Source: Candidatus Moanabacter tarae (lineage in GTDB: Bacteria > Verrucomicrobiota > Verrucomicrobiia > Opitutales > UBA2987). From it: 64,000 bases of DNA. The position numbers and the translations under genes were made by a program. Below are positions 43,968 to 53,720 of the stretch, piece after piece; position 1 is the first letter of the stretch, and every line of letters begins with the position of its first letter. Under the pieces are notes generated by a model that had not been told where the DNA came from, did not search any database, and saw nothing but the letters and a program-made list of their open reading frames with translations. Location of the stretch: positions 540,226-604,225 of the forward strand of contig CP029803.1 in NCBI GenBank assembly GCA_003226295.1, read 5' to 3'.

Positions 43968-44536
43968 TAGCTTGTCTGGTTGAGGAAATTTTGGAGAATC
44001 AGGATCCCTTGATTAGTGGCGAGTGATTCGGGATGAAACTGGACACCCCACACAGGAAATTCCAGGTGCTTGATGGCCATGATCTCACCCTCGGAAGTGT
44101 CAGCTATCACCTGAAGGGAATCTGGAACAGAATCTGGATCAATGACGAGGGAATGATAGCGCGCAGCGGGAAAGGGGGAATCCAACCCTTCGAAGATCTG
44201 ATCACCGCGGTGGTGTATCATGGATGTTTTGCCATGCATGAGATTGGTTGCCTTCACAATGCGGCTGCCAAAGCATTGACCAATACATTGGTGTCCGAGG
44301 CAGACTCCTAAGATAGGAGTTTTGTGACAAAAGGCTTCGATTATTTTGAGGCTGACTCCGGCGAAATCGGGAGTTTTGGGTCCAGGCGATATCAAAATGC
44401 GATCAGGATTTAATGCGGCTGCTTCTTCTGTGGTAATCTCGTCGCTACGGTAGACCTTTTGTTCGACGCCAAGCTCCCCAAAACACTGGACCAGGTTATA
44501 GGTGAAGGAATCAAAGTTGTCGATGATTAGAAGCAT
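43967..44536 (-). CDS. Anthranilate/aminodeoxychorismate synthase glutamine amidotransferase subunit (TrpG/PabA)
   Basis: A 189-residue class I glutamine amidotransferase. Seen: [16 protein letters not shown] at the start, the nucleophile in GVCLGHQ, and the His-Glu pair in [11 protein letters not shown]. It supplies ammonia to TrpE or PabB. No partner subunit is in the window, so whether it serves tryptophan, folate or both is open. First gene of the operon with nrdR, the unknown gene and the HIT protein. A perfect hairpin lies in its leader. Confidence 0.93.
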   Translation of the reverse strand: MLLIIDNFDSFTYNLVQCFGELGVEQKVYRSDEITTEEAAALNPDRILISPGPKTPDFAGVSLKIIEAFCHKTPILGVCLGHQCIGQCFGSRIVKATNLMHGKTSMIHHRGDQIFEGLDSPFPAARYHSLVIDPDSVPDSLQVIADTSEGEIMAIKHLEFPVWGVQFHPESLATNQGILILQNFLNQTS

Positions 44537-44849
44537 GTTCCTGAAAAATGGTTTGTGAAGGATGTTGAGTCAAGTGGTAGAGTGGATGCTGTACTAGCAG
44601 TAATAGATACTGACCTGGTTATGGTCCATTTTCTCGGAATCAATGGATGTGGAGATATAAAGAAGCAGATGTAGCACATCTGCTGTAGTCGACATAATCC
44701 TACAAGATTGTCACGGCATGAGGTGAATGGCAACAGCTAGTTCACAGAGGAAGAGTATGACTATTCAGCACAGCGAATCTATTGGCTTTACTAGTTCAAG
44801 ATGAAATCAAACTTGCTAGTTTGGCGAGGGTCTGGATATGTAAGGGTTA
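44537..44849. other. Divergent intergenic region between the amidotransferase operon and tgt
   Basis: 313 non-coding bases holding the 9-bp palindrome described separately. I looked for a preQ1 riboswitch before tgt and found no matching pattern. Confidence 0.45.
44664..44684 (-). promoter_or_regulatory. 9-bp perfect palindrome, possible attenuator or operator
   Basis: AGCAGATGT (44664-44672) and ACATCTGCT (44676-44684) pair perfectly around a 3-base loop. Read on the minus strand the hairpin is followed by TTCTTTATA, like a weak intrinsic terminator in the leader of the trpG/pabA-like gene; as DNA it could be an operator between two divergent genes. Confidence 0.45.
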
Positions 44850-45980
44850 GTGTCGAGGTATTTCAAGATCGAGTCAGAGATGTCTGGTTTAGAGGCCCGG
44901 GCGGGTCGGTTGCAGACGCAACACGGAGATGTGGCTACGCCGATATTCATGCCGGTTGGTACCCAAGCCAGTGTGAAGTCGCTGACACCTGTGCATTTGC
45001 ATGAGGTTGGAGCTCGGGTCATTTTGGGCAATACATATCATTTGAATCTTCGACCAGGATCGGATACGATACACAAACTCGGTGGACTTCATCAATTCAT
45101 GGGATGGGGAGGTCCAATTTTGACAGATAGTGGTGGCTATCAAGTATTCAGTCTTTCCCGCCTTCGAAAAATCACAGACCAGGGAGTTTTTTTTCGGTCT
45201 CATATTGATGGAGAGGTAGTATTTTTGGGTCCTGTCGAAGTTATGAACATTCAACGAAACTTGGGATCGGACATAGCGATGGTATTGGATGAATGTTCTC
45301 CATCCCAAAGCAAACGGGATGTCTGTGCCCAAGCGGTGGAGCGAACGGTTTATTGGGCAGACAGGTGTTTGACAATAGCTAATGAAACTGGTTTTCGAAA
45401 GGAAGGAGGGCAGGTTTTTGGAATTGTACAAGGTTCAGTTTTTGAAGATTTGCGGACCGAATGTAGTAAGGCACTAGTTTCGATGGGTTTTGATGGCTTT
45501 GCTATTGGGGGAGTTAGTGTTGGTGAATCAGAGTCGAAAATGTTCAAACAGGTGAAGTGGGTTTCATCTCAGGTACCTAAGGACTATCCACTCTATGTGA
45601 TGGGGGTTGGAACCCCGCCTCAGATGCTGCGTATGGTTGCGATGGGGGTAGATATGTTCGATTGTGTGATGCCGACTAGAGCGGCACGCCACGGAATGGT
45701 CTTTACTCCTTCCGGCCCGATTAACATTTCCAACAGCAAGTACAGGGAAGACGATAGACCGTTAGTGGATGGAGTTGACAATTACACGTGTCGTAATTTC
45801 TCGCGGAGCTATCTCAGGCATCTGGTCACGTCGAAGGAACTACTGGCCCATACGCTTTTGTCTATCCATAATCTCCACTTCTATATCGAAATAATGAGGC
45901 AGGCACGACAGCATATTATCGAGGGAGACTTTGATCTGTGGCACAAAGAGTGGATTTCGATTTACGAAGGAAATAAGTAG
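44850..45980 (+). CDS. tgt: tRNA-guanine transglycosylase (queuine tRNA-ribosyltransferase)
   Basis: A 376-residue TIM-barrel enzyme that swaps the wobble guanine of GUN anticodons for preQ1. The catalytic residues are kept: Asp93 in LTDSGGYQVFSL and the nucleophile Asp271 in MFDCVMPTRAARHG; GIVQGS is also present. Of the zinc site (Cys-x-Cys-x2-Cys and His), the first two cysteines are replaced: Val309 (45774-45776, GTT) and Asn311 (45780-45782, AAT), while Cys314 in YTCRNFSRSYLRHL and His340 in SIHNLHFY remain. GTG start at 44850 after TAAGGG. Loss of zinc may alter folding or dimerisation. Confidence 0.93.
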   Translation: MSRYFKIESEMSGLEARAGRLQTQHGDVATPIFMPVGTQASVKSLTPVHLHEVGARVILGNTYHLNLRPGSDTIHKLGGLHQFMGWGGPILTDSGGYQVFSLSRLRKITDQGVFFRSHIDGEVVFLGPVEVMNIQRNLGSDIAMVLDECSPSQSKRDVCAQAVERTVYWADRCLTIANETGFRKEGGQVFGIVQGSVFEDLRTECSKALVSMGFDGFAIGGVSVGESESKMFKQVKWVSSQVPKDYPLYVMGVGTPPQMLRMVAMGVDMFDCVMPTRAARHGMVFTPSGPINISNSKYREDDRPLVDGVDNYTCRNFSRSYLRHLVTSKELLAHTLLSIHNLHFYIEIMRQARQHIIEGDFDLWHKEWISIYEGNK

Positions 45981-46228
45981 ACGGTGAACACTGAAAGATG
46001 AACGGGTGTGACGATTTTATCCTAACTCTTATTTTTGTTCTAGTATGTGTCATATAGATTCAAGGTTTTCATCGAGTCTATGTTGCGAGTTTTCGGAGAA
46101 GTATTAGTTGTATTCCGTATTCAATATTCATCAATTACTACTGTATCCGAGGTTGCTATTAATTAGAATATCACCTAGGAGATTTGTGTCCTATATATGA
46201 GCTATCCTAATGAGGTGAGACTGCTGGT

Positions 46229-47164
46229 ATGCGTTCGTTGGTAACAGGAGGTGCAGGTTTTCTAGGTAGTCATCTTTGCGAGCGACTTTTGCGAGATGGG
46301 CACGAGGTGATATGCTTGGACAACCTCTTTACGGGTTCGAAAAGCAACATCATTCATTTACTTAGTGACCCAGGGTTTGAGTTCATGCGACACGATGTGG
46401 TTGAACCATTCAAGGTTGAAGTAGATCGGATTTACAATCTTGCCTGTCCTGCTTCACCACCACACTATCAGTTTAATCCAATCAAGACGGTTAAGACCTC
46501 TGTAATGGGTGTAATTAATTGCCTAGGTTTGGCAAAGAGTACGGCGGGACGCATTTTGCAAGCCTCGACGTCAGAAATTTATGGCGATCCTAAGGAACAT
46601 CCCCAAAGCGAGGCTTATCGAGGTAATGTCAATCCAATCGGTTTACGGGCTTGTTATGATGAGGGAAAACGTTGTGCCGAAACATTGTGCTTCGACTACC
46701 ATCGTGAAAATAACGTCGACATACGTGTAGTTCGAATATTCAATACATACGGTCCTCGGATGGACCCGAGTGACGGTAGGGTGGTGTCAAATTTTATCGT
46801 CCAGGCTTTGCGAGGAGACCCAATCACCATTTACGGAGATGGCACTCAGACCCGCTCGTTTTGTTACGTGGACGATTTGATTTCTGGAATTGTTCGGATG
46901 ATGGACCAGGAGGAGATTGTTGGTCCGGTTAACCTAGGCAACCCGGTGGAGTTTACAATGTGTGAGCTGAGTGAATGGGTGATAAAATTGACAGGCAGTT
47001 CCTCTCGGGTAGTATTTGAGGAATTGCCAGAGGATGATCCGAGGCAACGTCGGCCTGACATCTCGCTGGCAGCGGAGTCCTTAGGATGGGTTCCCAAAAT
47101 TGAACTAGAATCTGGGCTTCGGAAGACGGTTTCGTATTTCAAGGAATTAATCTCTTCAGGTTGA
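46229..47164 (+). CDS. UDP-glucuronate decarboxylase (UDP-xylose synthase)
   Basis: A 311-residue SDR-type sugar nucleotide enzyme that turns UDP-glucuronate into UDP-xylose. Seen: the NAD site [11 protein letters not shown] (residues 6-16), [19 protein letters not shown], which is diagnostic of [13 protein letters not shown] with the catalytic Thr/Ser, and YDEGKR (Tyr and Lys). [22 protein letters not shown] also fits. UDP-xylose would feed capsule or LPS. It stands alone, 95 bases before secA. Confidence 0.93.
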   Translation: MRSLVTGGAGFLGSHLCERLLRDGHEVICLDNLFTGSKSNIIHLLSDPGFEFMRHDVVEPFKVEVDRIYNLACPASPPHYQFNPIKTVKTSVMGVINCLGLAKSTAGRILQASTSEIYGDPKEHPQSEAYRGNVNPIGLRACYDEGKRCAETLCFDYHRENNVDIRVVRIFNTYGPRMDPSDGRVVSNFIVQALRGDPITIYGDGTQTRSFCYVDDLISGIVRMMDQEEIVGPVNLGNPVEFTMCELSEWVIKLTGSSSRVVFEELPEDDPRQRRPDISLAAESLGWVPKIELESGLRKTVSYFKELISSG

Positions 47165-47259
47165 CCCCTTTGTCACAGACTCCAAAGTTCGATATACTCC
47201 TAGTATTAACCAGTGAAGGAAGGCTATAATCCTATTGCTGAAGGCAAATTAGATTCGGG

Positions 47260-50205
47260 ATGATTTCTAAAATATTAAAAGCGCTTACAGGAAGGCACTA
47301 TCGGAAATACCTTAAAAAGGTGAATCCGTTAGTTGCTGCTATCAACCGATACGAGGAAGAGTTTCAACGTCTTTCTGATGAAGAGTTAAAGGGGAAGACC
47401 GAGGAGTTCAAGCGCCGGCACAGAGAAGGAGAGAGTCTCAAAGATTTGCTTCCGGAAGCTTTCGCAGCGGTAAAAAATGCAGCCCGGAGGTTAGTTGGGC
47501 GGACGGTGACAGTGTGTGATCATGAAATCATATGGGATATGGTTCATTTCGATGTTCAGCTGATTGGAGGTATTGCACTCAATGATCGGCATATAGCTGA
47601 GATGGCAACAGGAGAGGGCAAGACACTTGCAGCGACGCTTCCTCTCTACCTAAATGCGTTGACGGGTAAGAACTGTCAGCTGGTGACGGTGAATGATTAC
47701 TTAGCGAGAAGAGATTCAGAGTGGATGGGGTACATTTATCGGTTTCTCGGACTCTCGGTTGGTTGTATCCAGAATTCAATGGATCCTGTCGCCCGTCGTG
47801 AAATCTATGGATATGACATTACCTATGGCACGGCTAGTGAATTCGGATTTGATTGCCTTCGCGACAATGGAATGGCGACGCGTATTGAGGACCAGGTTCA
47901 GAGGGACCACTACTATTGTATTATCGACGAAGTAGATTCCATATTAGTAGATGAAGCGCGTACTCCTTTGATTATTTCTGGGCCGGTCCAGGTTGATAGA
48001 GAGATGCCCTTCCAGGAGCTGAAGCCAAGTATTTCGCGATTGGTTCGACAGCAATCTGTGCTATGCAATCAACTTATATTGGAGGCAAAAAAGGAGTTGA
48101 ATGGGGGAGGCGGAGAGGATTTCGATGTCTTTAATAAACTTCTCCAGGTAAAACTCGGAATGCCCAAAAACAAACAGTTTCTGCGTATTATGGAAGACGG
48201 AGGCGTTCGAAAACCATTTGATAAATTCGAATTGGAAATGGGCAGTGATTTCAACAAGGAGCAGTTCTTCTCTCTAAAAGAAGAGCTCTTCTTTCTCATC
48301 GATGAAAAAGGGCATCAAGCAGATTTGACGGAGAAAGGGAGGCGTTTTCTACGCCCAGATGACGAAGATGCCTTTGTTTTACCTGATCTTCCATCGATCT
48401 ATTCAGAGATCGATGGAAAAAATGATCTGGAGCCAGAGGAAAGGGACCGCAAAAAATCAGACGAGCAAAAGCGATTTGAGAAGTTGAGCGAGGATATTCA
48501 TGGGATTAGCCAACTTTTGAGAGCATATTCTCTCTACGAGCGGGATGTAGAGTACATCGTGAAGGATGGGAAAGTAATGATCATCGATGAAAATACAGGC
48601 AGGATCATGCCGGGCCGGCGTTGGAGCGATGGCCTGCATCAGGCTGTAGAAGCAAAAGAAGGTGTCGTTATTGAAAAGGAATCGAAGACCTATGCTACAA
48701 TCACGATCCAAAACTACTTTCGCATGTATGAAAAACTATCTGGGATGACGGGGACTGCGGAAACAGAGGCCAACGAATTCCGTGATATTTATAATCTGGA
48801 TGTGATGGTGATCCCAACCAATTGCCCGATGATCCGTGATGATCAGGATGATCTTATCTATAAGACGCGTCGGGACAAGTACAACGCTGTGATCAATGAG
48901 ATTAAGGAAGCGAATGAACGTGGGCAGCCGGTATTGGTGGGCACGGTATCAGTTGAAGCTTCGGAGGTGCTCTCCAGGATGCTGAAAAGGAGCAACATTG
49001 CCCACAAAGTACTCAATGCTAAATTCCATGCACAGGAGGCTGAAATAGTGGCCCGAGCTGGAGAAAGAGGTGGCGTTACGATTGCAACTAATATGGCGGG
49101 CCGTGGAACAGACATCAAACTAAGCAAAGGGATTCCGGAGCTTGGCGGACTTTATGTAATTGGTACAGAACGACACACTTCCCGTCGCATTGATAGGCAA
49201 CTTCGCGGTCGAAGTGGCCGACAAGGTGATCTTGGATTATCGCGCTTTTTTATTTCTTTGGAAGATGATCTTTTGAGATTGTTTGGAAATGCCGGGGCCA
49301 TGGGTAAACTTTTGGAAAAGTCAGTTGGCGAAGGAGAGGTTCCACTCCCGAGTTGGGTAATCGAAAACGCTCAAAAACGAGTTGAGGAACAAAACTATTC
49401 GGCACGAAAGAGACTGCTTCAGTACGATGATGTTTTGAATAAGCAACGGGAAGTTGTCTACAGTATCCGAAATGATGCTATTCAGTCTAAATCGCCGAAA
49501 GGTATTGTTCTCGAGCTGGTTGAGGAGGAATTGGATTTTCGTTTGGAGGAGAGTGGAGTTTTCGATGAGAAGACTGTGAGTAATGGAGCGTTGGAGGTGT
49601 TCCAAAATTGGATAAAAACCCACTTTCCGGTGATTCTCAAAATTGAAGATCTTAGGGAGAGGGCCCCGGAAGGTATAAAGGCGCATGCTTTAGATCGGAT
49701 CAAGACGGCATATGCTACAAAGGAATCGGTTGAAGAACCGGAAGCACTGCAGGCCTTAGAGCGTTATGTTGTTATTAACAGTGTGGATAAACACTGGCAG
49801 GATCACCTTACGGAAATGGATGATCTTCGGCAGAGTGTGGGTCTAAGAGGCTATGGACAGAAGGATCCTTTGAGCGAGTATAAGAGCGAGGCGTTTCTAT
49901 ACTTCGAGCAGATGATGGGCAATATTCGTTCTGATATCTGCATGAACCTTTTTCGTTCTGCGACTAACATCAAGGCTTTCGATAACATGCTCGCAATGCT
50001 CTCACGAACGGCTCGTAAATACGGTCCCGAGTCCGTTGATGGGTCCTCGTTTATACAGGGTTCGGGAACGGACAACAGGCAAACGGGGGAGGTGGAATTA
50101 CCAAAAGTGACTGTTCGTAGAGAGGGCCCAAAGTTAGGAAGGAACGATCCGTGCATTTGTGGGAGTGGGAGGAAGTATAAAAAGTGTTGCGGTCGGCGGG
50201 TCTAA
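47260..50205 (+). CDS. secA: Preprotein translocase ATPase SecA
   Basis: A 981-residue motor that drives proteins through SecYEG. Walker A is [13 protein letters not shown] (115-127) and the DEAD-like site [40 protein letters not shown] and [12 protein letters not shown] are further signatures. The C-terminal zinc finger [18 protein letters not shown] (SecB/membrane binding) is intact. Between residues about 275 and 395 there is an acidic and lysine-rich insertion also known from SecA of Bacteroidota and Verrucomicrobiota, which explains the length over the E. coli protein (901). Confidence 0.97.
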   Translation: MISKILKALTGRHYRKYLKKVNPLVAAINRYEEEFQRLSDEELKGKTEEFKRRHREGESLKDLLPEAFAAVKNAARRLVGRTVTVCDHEIIWDMVHFDVQLIGGIALNDRHIAEMATGEGKTLAATLPLYLNALTGKNCQLVTVNDYLARRDSEWMGYIYRFLGLSVGCIQNSMDPVARREIYGYDITYGTASEFGFDCLRDNGMATRIEDQVQRDHYYCIIDEVDSILVDEARTPLIISGPVQVDREMPFQELKPSISRLVRQQSVLCNQLILEAKKELNGGGGEDFDVFNKLLQVKLGMPKNKQFLRIMEDGGVRKPFDKFELEMGSDFNKEQFFSLKEELFFLIDEKGHQADLTEKGRRFLRPDDEDAFVLPDLPSIYSEIDGKNDLEPEERDRKKSDEQKRFEKLSEDIHGISQLLRAYSLYERDVEYIVKDGKVMIIDENTGRIMPGRRWSDGLHQAVEAKEGVVIEKESKTYATITIQNYFRMYEKLSGMTGTAETEANEFRDIYNLDVMVIPTNCPMIRDDQDDLIYKTRRDKYNAVINEIKEANERGQPVLVGTVSVEASEVLSRMLKRSNIAHKVLNAKFHAQEAEIVARAGERGGVTIATNMAGRGTDIKLSKGIPELGGLYVIGTERHTSRRIDRQLRGRSGRQGDLGLSRFFISLEDDLLRLFGNAGAMGKLLEKSVGEGEVPLPSWVIENAQKRVEEQNYSARKRLLQYDDVLNKQREVVYSIRNDAIQSKSPKGIVLELVEEELDFRLEESGVFDEKTVSNGALEVFQNWIKTHFPVILKIEDLRERAPEGIKAHALDRIKTAYATKESVEEPEALQALERYVVINSVDKHWQDHLTEMDDLRQSVGLRGYGQKDPLSEYKSEAFLYFEQMMGNIRSDICMNLFRSATNIKAFDNMLAMLSRTARKYGPESVDGSSFIQGSGTDNRQTGEVELPKVTVRREGPKLGRNDPCICGSGRKYKKCCGRRV

Positions 50206-50428
50206 TAGAAGAACTGGCTTCTAATTAGAATTTGATAAGGAGTTCAACGACGCAGACGTTTTTCAGTCGGTGACTGGAAAGTTTCGATTCCTCAAAGTGC
50301 ATTGCTGTTTTAAGAGAACCCATAATTCGGGTTCCCTATCGACACTAGGGCGATTTTGTAGTGCGATAGCATTTCAATTATTGAGTGGATGTGGCTGGAA
50401 GTACGATAATAGGAGCTAGGCAAATAGT

Positions 50429-52126
50429 TTGAGTTATCAATTTAATAGGTTAAAGCCGAGATCGTGGTCCCGCCGATTGGAGTCGGGCGATGCAGGAGAC
50501 CCTGAGCCAAAGAGACTGCCTTCTTGGATGACGGCCTGTGTCATTCCTTTGTTAGTATTCTCTCTGACAGTGTCTCTGACAGTGGCTGCCTTTCCCCCAG
50601 CAGGTTTTGCTGAAGCAGCCTATGTGTTTTCGGTTCCCTTGATTATTTGGAGTTTCTATCGCCCGAATTATCGGATTTTTTTGGGAACTTCAGCGATAGC
50701 CGGTTTTGTATCCTGGCTGATATTGATCTGGTGGTTGCGACACGTTACTTATCTTGGAACATTTGCTCTTTCAGGATTCCTAACACTTTTCTTGGTAGGG
50801 TGGGCCCTTGTGGTACGAATGATCCTTCCGAGTATTGAGGGCCGGGGTTTCTCAGTTAGGCTGCCTGTCCTACTAGGCCTGGCCGGGTTTTGGGTTCTGC
50901 TCGAGTATATGCGAGGATTTGTACTGACCGGGTTCCCTTGGCTTCCTCTTGCGGCTAGTCAGTGGGATCGCGCGGCGGTTCTACAGATTGCTGCATACAC
51001 TGGATATACGGGAGTTTCTTTTGTCCTCATATTTTTCAATCTTGGATTGGGGGTGTACCTAAGAAGAATGCTGACTCGTCGCCGGGCGGAAGAGTGGTAC
51101 GAGAAAATTTGTCCAGAGTTTTACGTTGCCTTGTTTCTGTTGGTTGGAACGGCCAGTGGGTTGATTTGGTCTGAAGTATTTAACCAACGGCAAGAGCGGC
51201 TCTTCAGCGTTACTCTTGTGCAGCCTTATATCGAGCAACCCTCGAAATGGGATCCAGAGAAGACGATGGAAATTTTCAGGACTTTGGAGAAGCAGACTCT
51301 ATTTGCTGACGGGCTAGGAGGAGAAGTGATATTCTGGCCTGAATCAGTCACGCCTTTACCTGTTAAAGGAAATCACTTAGCGAGGGAATGGACTGAGGAA
51401 TTAGTGCGACGGATAGATAACCCCATAGTGATGGGGAATATAGCGAAGGAGGATGAATTTTGGTATAATATCGTTTGTGCAGTGACTCCTGATGAAGGGC
51501 TTATTGAGCCCTACTATACCAAGCGAAAGTTGGTTCCTTTTGGAGAATACGTTCCGTTTGGTGGGTTGCTGTCATTTATCGATAAGTTTGTTCCTATGGC
51601 CGGTTTATTCAGGAGAGGGGAGAAGGCGGTCGTTATACCTGTTAAGATCGGTAATTCCACCTATCGCGTAGGGGCTTTAGTTTGCTATGAGGATATCTTT
51701 TCTCAGCTATCTCGCGAGAATGTCAAAGCCGGGGCCGATTTAGTTTTTGTGGCCACAAATAATGCTTGGTATGGAGAGGAGGGCGGGGCTTACCAGCACG
51801 CGGCGCATTCTGTTCTTCGTGCAGTAGAAACGCGCAGGCCTTTTATTCGTTGTGGTAATTCTGGATGGAGCGGTTGGATTGACGAGTATGGAAATGTTCG
51901 GAAGGTGCTGGTTGTTCCCGAGAAGGGTATTTACTTTCGTGGAAGCGAATTATTTGAATTAAAACGTGATGCTAAATGGGTCCGCCGTGAGAGCTTCTAC
52001 GTTCTGTATGGAGACTGGTTCATCTCCATCTGTCTGGGGTTGTCAATTTGGGGTTACATTTGCTTTCGGTTTGCCAGGGGTTCAAGATATGAGCCGGGAG
52101 CATTATTGAGGGGGAAAAGGAATTAG
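50429..52126 (+). CDS. lnt: Apolipoprotein N-acyltransferase
   Basis: A 565-residue inner-membrane enzyme that adds the third acyl chain to lipoproteins. About seven membrane helices (from residue 32) precede a nitrilase-like periplasmic domain. The catalytic triad is Glu in FWPESVTPL, Lys in YTKRKLVPFGEYVPFG and Cys in LVCYEDIF. LEYMRGFVLTGFPWLPL is the usual membrane-domain signature. TTG start after an AGGAG about 13 bases upstream; the first 30 residues are polar and Arg-rich. Its substrates include the MlaA lipoprotein found here. Confidence 0.95.
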   Translation: MSYQFNRLKPRSWSRRLESGDAGDPEPKRLPSWMTACVIPLLVFSLTVSLTVAAFPPAGFAEAAYVFSVPLIIWSFYRPNYRIFLGTSAIAGFVSWLILIWWLRHVTYLGTFALSGFLTLFLVGWALVVRMILPSIEGRGFSVRLPVLLGLAGFWVLLEYMRGFVLTGFPWLPLAASQWDRAAVLQIAAYTGYTGVSFVLIFFNLGLGVYLRRMLTRRRAEEWYEKICPEFYVALFLLVGTASGLIWSEVFNQRQERLFSVTLVQPYIEQPSKWDPEKTMEIFRTLEKQTLFADGLGGEVIFWPESVTPLPVKGNHLAREWTEELVRRIDNPIVMGNIAKEDEFWYNIVCAVTPDEGLIEPYYTKRKLVPFGEYVPFGGLLSFIDKFVPMAGLFRRGEKAVVIPVKIGNSTYRVGALVCYEDIFSQLSRENVKAGADLVFVATNNAWYGEEGGAYQHAAHSVLRAVETRRPFIRCGNSGWSGWIDEYGNVRKVLVVPEKGIYFRGSELFELKRDAKWVRRESFYVLYGDWFISICLGLSIWGYICFRFARGSRYEPGALLRGKRN

Positions 52127-52292
52127 GAAATTTTCTGAGATGAAACTGTTACTATGGGTACGATGGGACAAAAATTAAGTCAGATTTCATTCTGTAAATT
52201 GAGTGTTTTACGGACGGCCTTCACGGGTTAATTGTGGGGCCGAAAGCTTCGGGATCTCATGATGTATATTGTGAAAATAGGAGAGACTAAGA

Positions 52293-53297
52293 ATGGAGAA
52301 AACTGGGAAAATTGAGGTGAATCCCGATTTTGCAGATCGTCTCCGGGGGATGATCTGGGGTCAGTTAGTAGGAGATGCAGCGGCTCTGGGGACTCACTGG
52401 ATTTATAATATCAGTGAATTGATGGCTACCTATCCAAAAGGGGTAGAAGGGTTTGAGGAGCCGAAAGAGGGTCACTACCATTTTGGGAAAAACCCGGGTG
52501 ACCAGACCCATTATGGAGATGCGGCCCTTGTTCTGATGAAGTCAGTTGCGGAATATGGCCAATTCGACCAAGCAAGATTCGGCCGTTCATTCATTGAGCG
52601 AATGAACCCAGAGACTTACGAGGGATATGTTGATAATTCCACTCGTGGAACGGTTGAGATTAAGATGAATTTCGAGGAATTATATCCAGATCGGGAATTC
52701 GATTTTCAACATGGGGCGGATGATGATCAATTGGCGACTGCGACTTCCATTTGTCCAGTTGTTGCGGCTCATTTAAGGAATCCAGACTTGATGGAGATCG
52801 TGGAAAAAGTGACGAGGGTCCGTCAGAATAATGATCGAGCGGTTGCTTACATGAAGGCACATGTCGGAATTTTGCTCGAGTTGCTAAAAGGTCGTGATAT
52901 CCACAGTTCGTTACATAGGGTTGAGGAGATTGCAGGAAAGGACGCAAAATTTGGAACAGAATTGAGGCGAAAGTTTGGGAGTGCGTTTGATCTTTTCCCC
53001 AGGAGTGTGGGAGAAGCTACGGACAAACTGGGGCAGTCATGTCCGTTAATCAGTAGCTTTCCTTCGGCGCTGCACGGGTTTTTGTGCTATCGAGATTCGT
53101 TCGAAGTCACCATTCTAGACGTAATTCGTGCAGGAGGGGATAATGCGGGAAGAGCAGCAATGGTTGGAGCGTGGCTCGGTGCGCATCTAGGTGTTAGGGC
53201 GATTCCCAAGGATTGGCTGAGACGACTGTCGAAATACGAAGTGGTCGATGGTTGTGTGGAAATGATAGTAGATGGGGCGATGGGCGGTGGAACTTAG
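52293..53297 (+). CDS. ADP-ribosylglycohydrolase family protein with altered metal site
   Basis: A 334-residue all-helical protein of the DraG/ARH family. The opening DRLRGMIWGQLVGDAAALGTHW is diagnostic. The usual metal motifs are changed: the central (S/T)DDT reads as THYGD near residue 73, and the C-terminal GGDTDT reads GGDNAG (about 53133-53150), losing the second Asp and the Thr. It may therefore bind a different metal set, act on another substrate or be inactive; I recall that homologues with GGDNA exist as a subfamily. It stands alone behind a 166-base gap with GGAGA before the ATG. Confidence 0.8.
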   Translation: MEKTGKIEVNPDFADRLRGMIWGQLVGDAAALGTHWIYNISELMATYPKGVEGFEEPKEGHYHFGKNPGDQTHYGDAALVLMKSVAEYGQFDQARFGRSFIERMNPETYEGYVDNSTRGTVEIKMNFEELYPDREFDFQHGADDDQLATATSICPVVAAHLRNPDLMEIVEKVTRVRQNNDRAVAYMKAHVGILLELLKGRDIHSSLHRVEEIAGKDAKFGTELRRKFGSAFDLFPRSVGEATDKLGQSCPLISSFPSALHGFLCYRDSFEVTILDVIRAGGDNAGRAAMVGAWLGAHLGVRAIPKDWLRRLSKYEVVDGCVEMIVDGAMGGGT

Positions 53298-53720
53298 GAT
53301 AAAAATGCTACAGGAGATTCAAAATTAATGACGTGCATAACTTACGTGTTAAGGCAAAATCCTAGCGCTTAACTCGAGTGTAGGAATAGGACGCTTATCC
53401 ATTCAGTGATTGACGGCAGTCCGCAAAATTTCTGAAACGACATCATTATATTCAACCAAAGTAGAGTCGAACGATTTTTGCTCTCAATCTAAAACTGTAG
53501 ATCCTAAGACTTCCGAGTAGTATCAGGTTCAGCGATATACTTCAGTAATTTGATATTTGAACTAAAAATATTCAGGACTATCATTCGGTTGATTGAAGAG
53601 GCTTACTCCTTCGTATTGACTCAATTCCTGATTCAAAAGGATAGGGAGTCAAACAATCCTGGATGATCGAAGTAATTAATACTAACACGATAAACCAGCT
53701 TAAAACAGACAGGTTGAAAT
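53298..53720. other. Intergenic region, no gene seen
   Basis: 423 bases without a coding frame. A 7-bp repeat TTGACTC...GAGTCAA near 53618-53655 with a long spacer could form a stem; no other element recognised. ACAGG lies before the next start. Confidence 0.4.

Noticed and set aside
44700-44849. preQ1 riboswitch before tgt
   Set aside because: No match to the short preQ1-I pattern or to the preQ1-II core in the leader.
44889-45431. Open frame of 180 codons antisense to tgt
   Set aside because: Shadow of tgt; Ser/Arg/Cys-rich composition without domain features.
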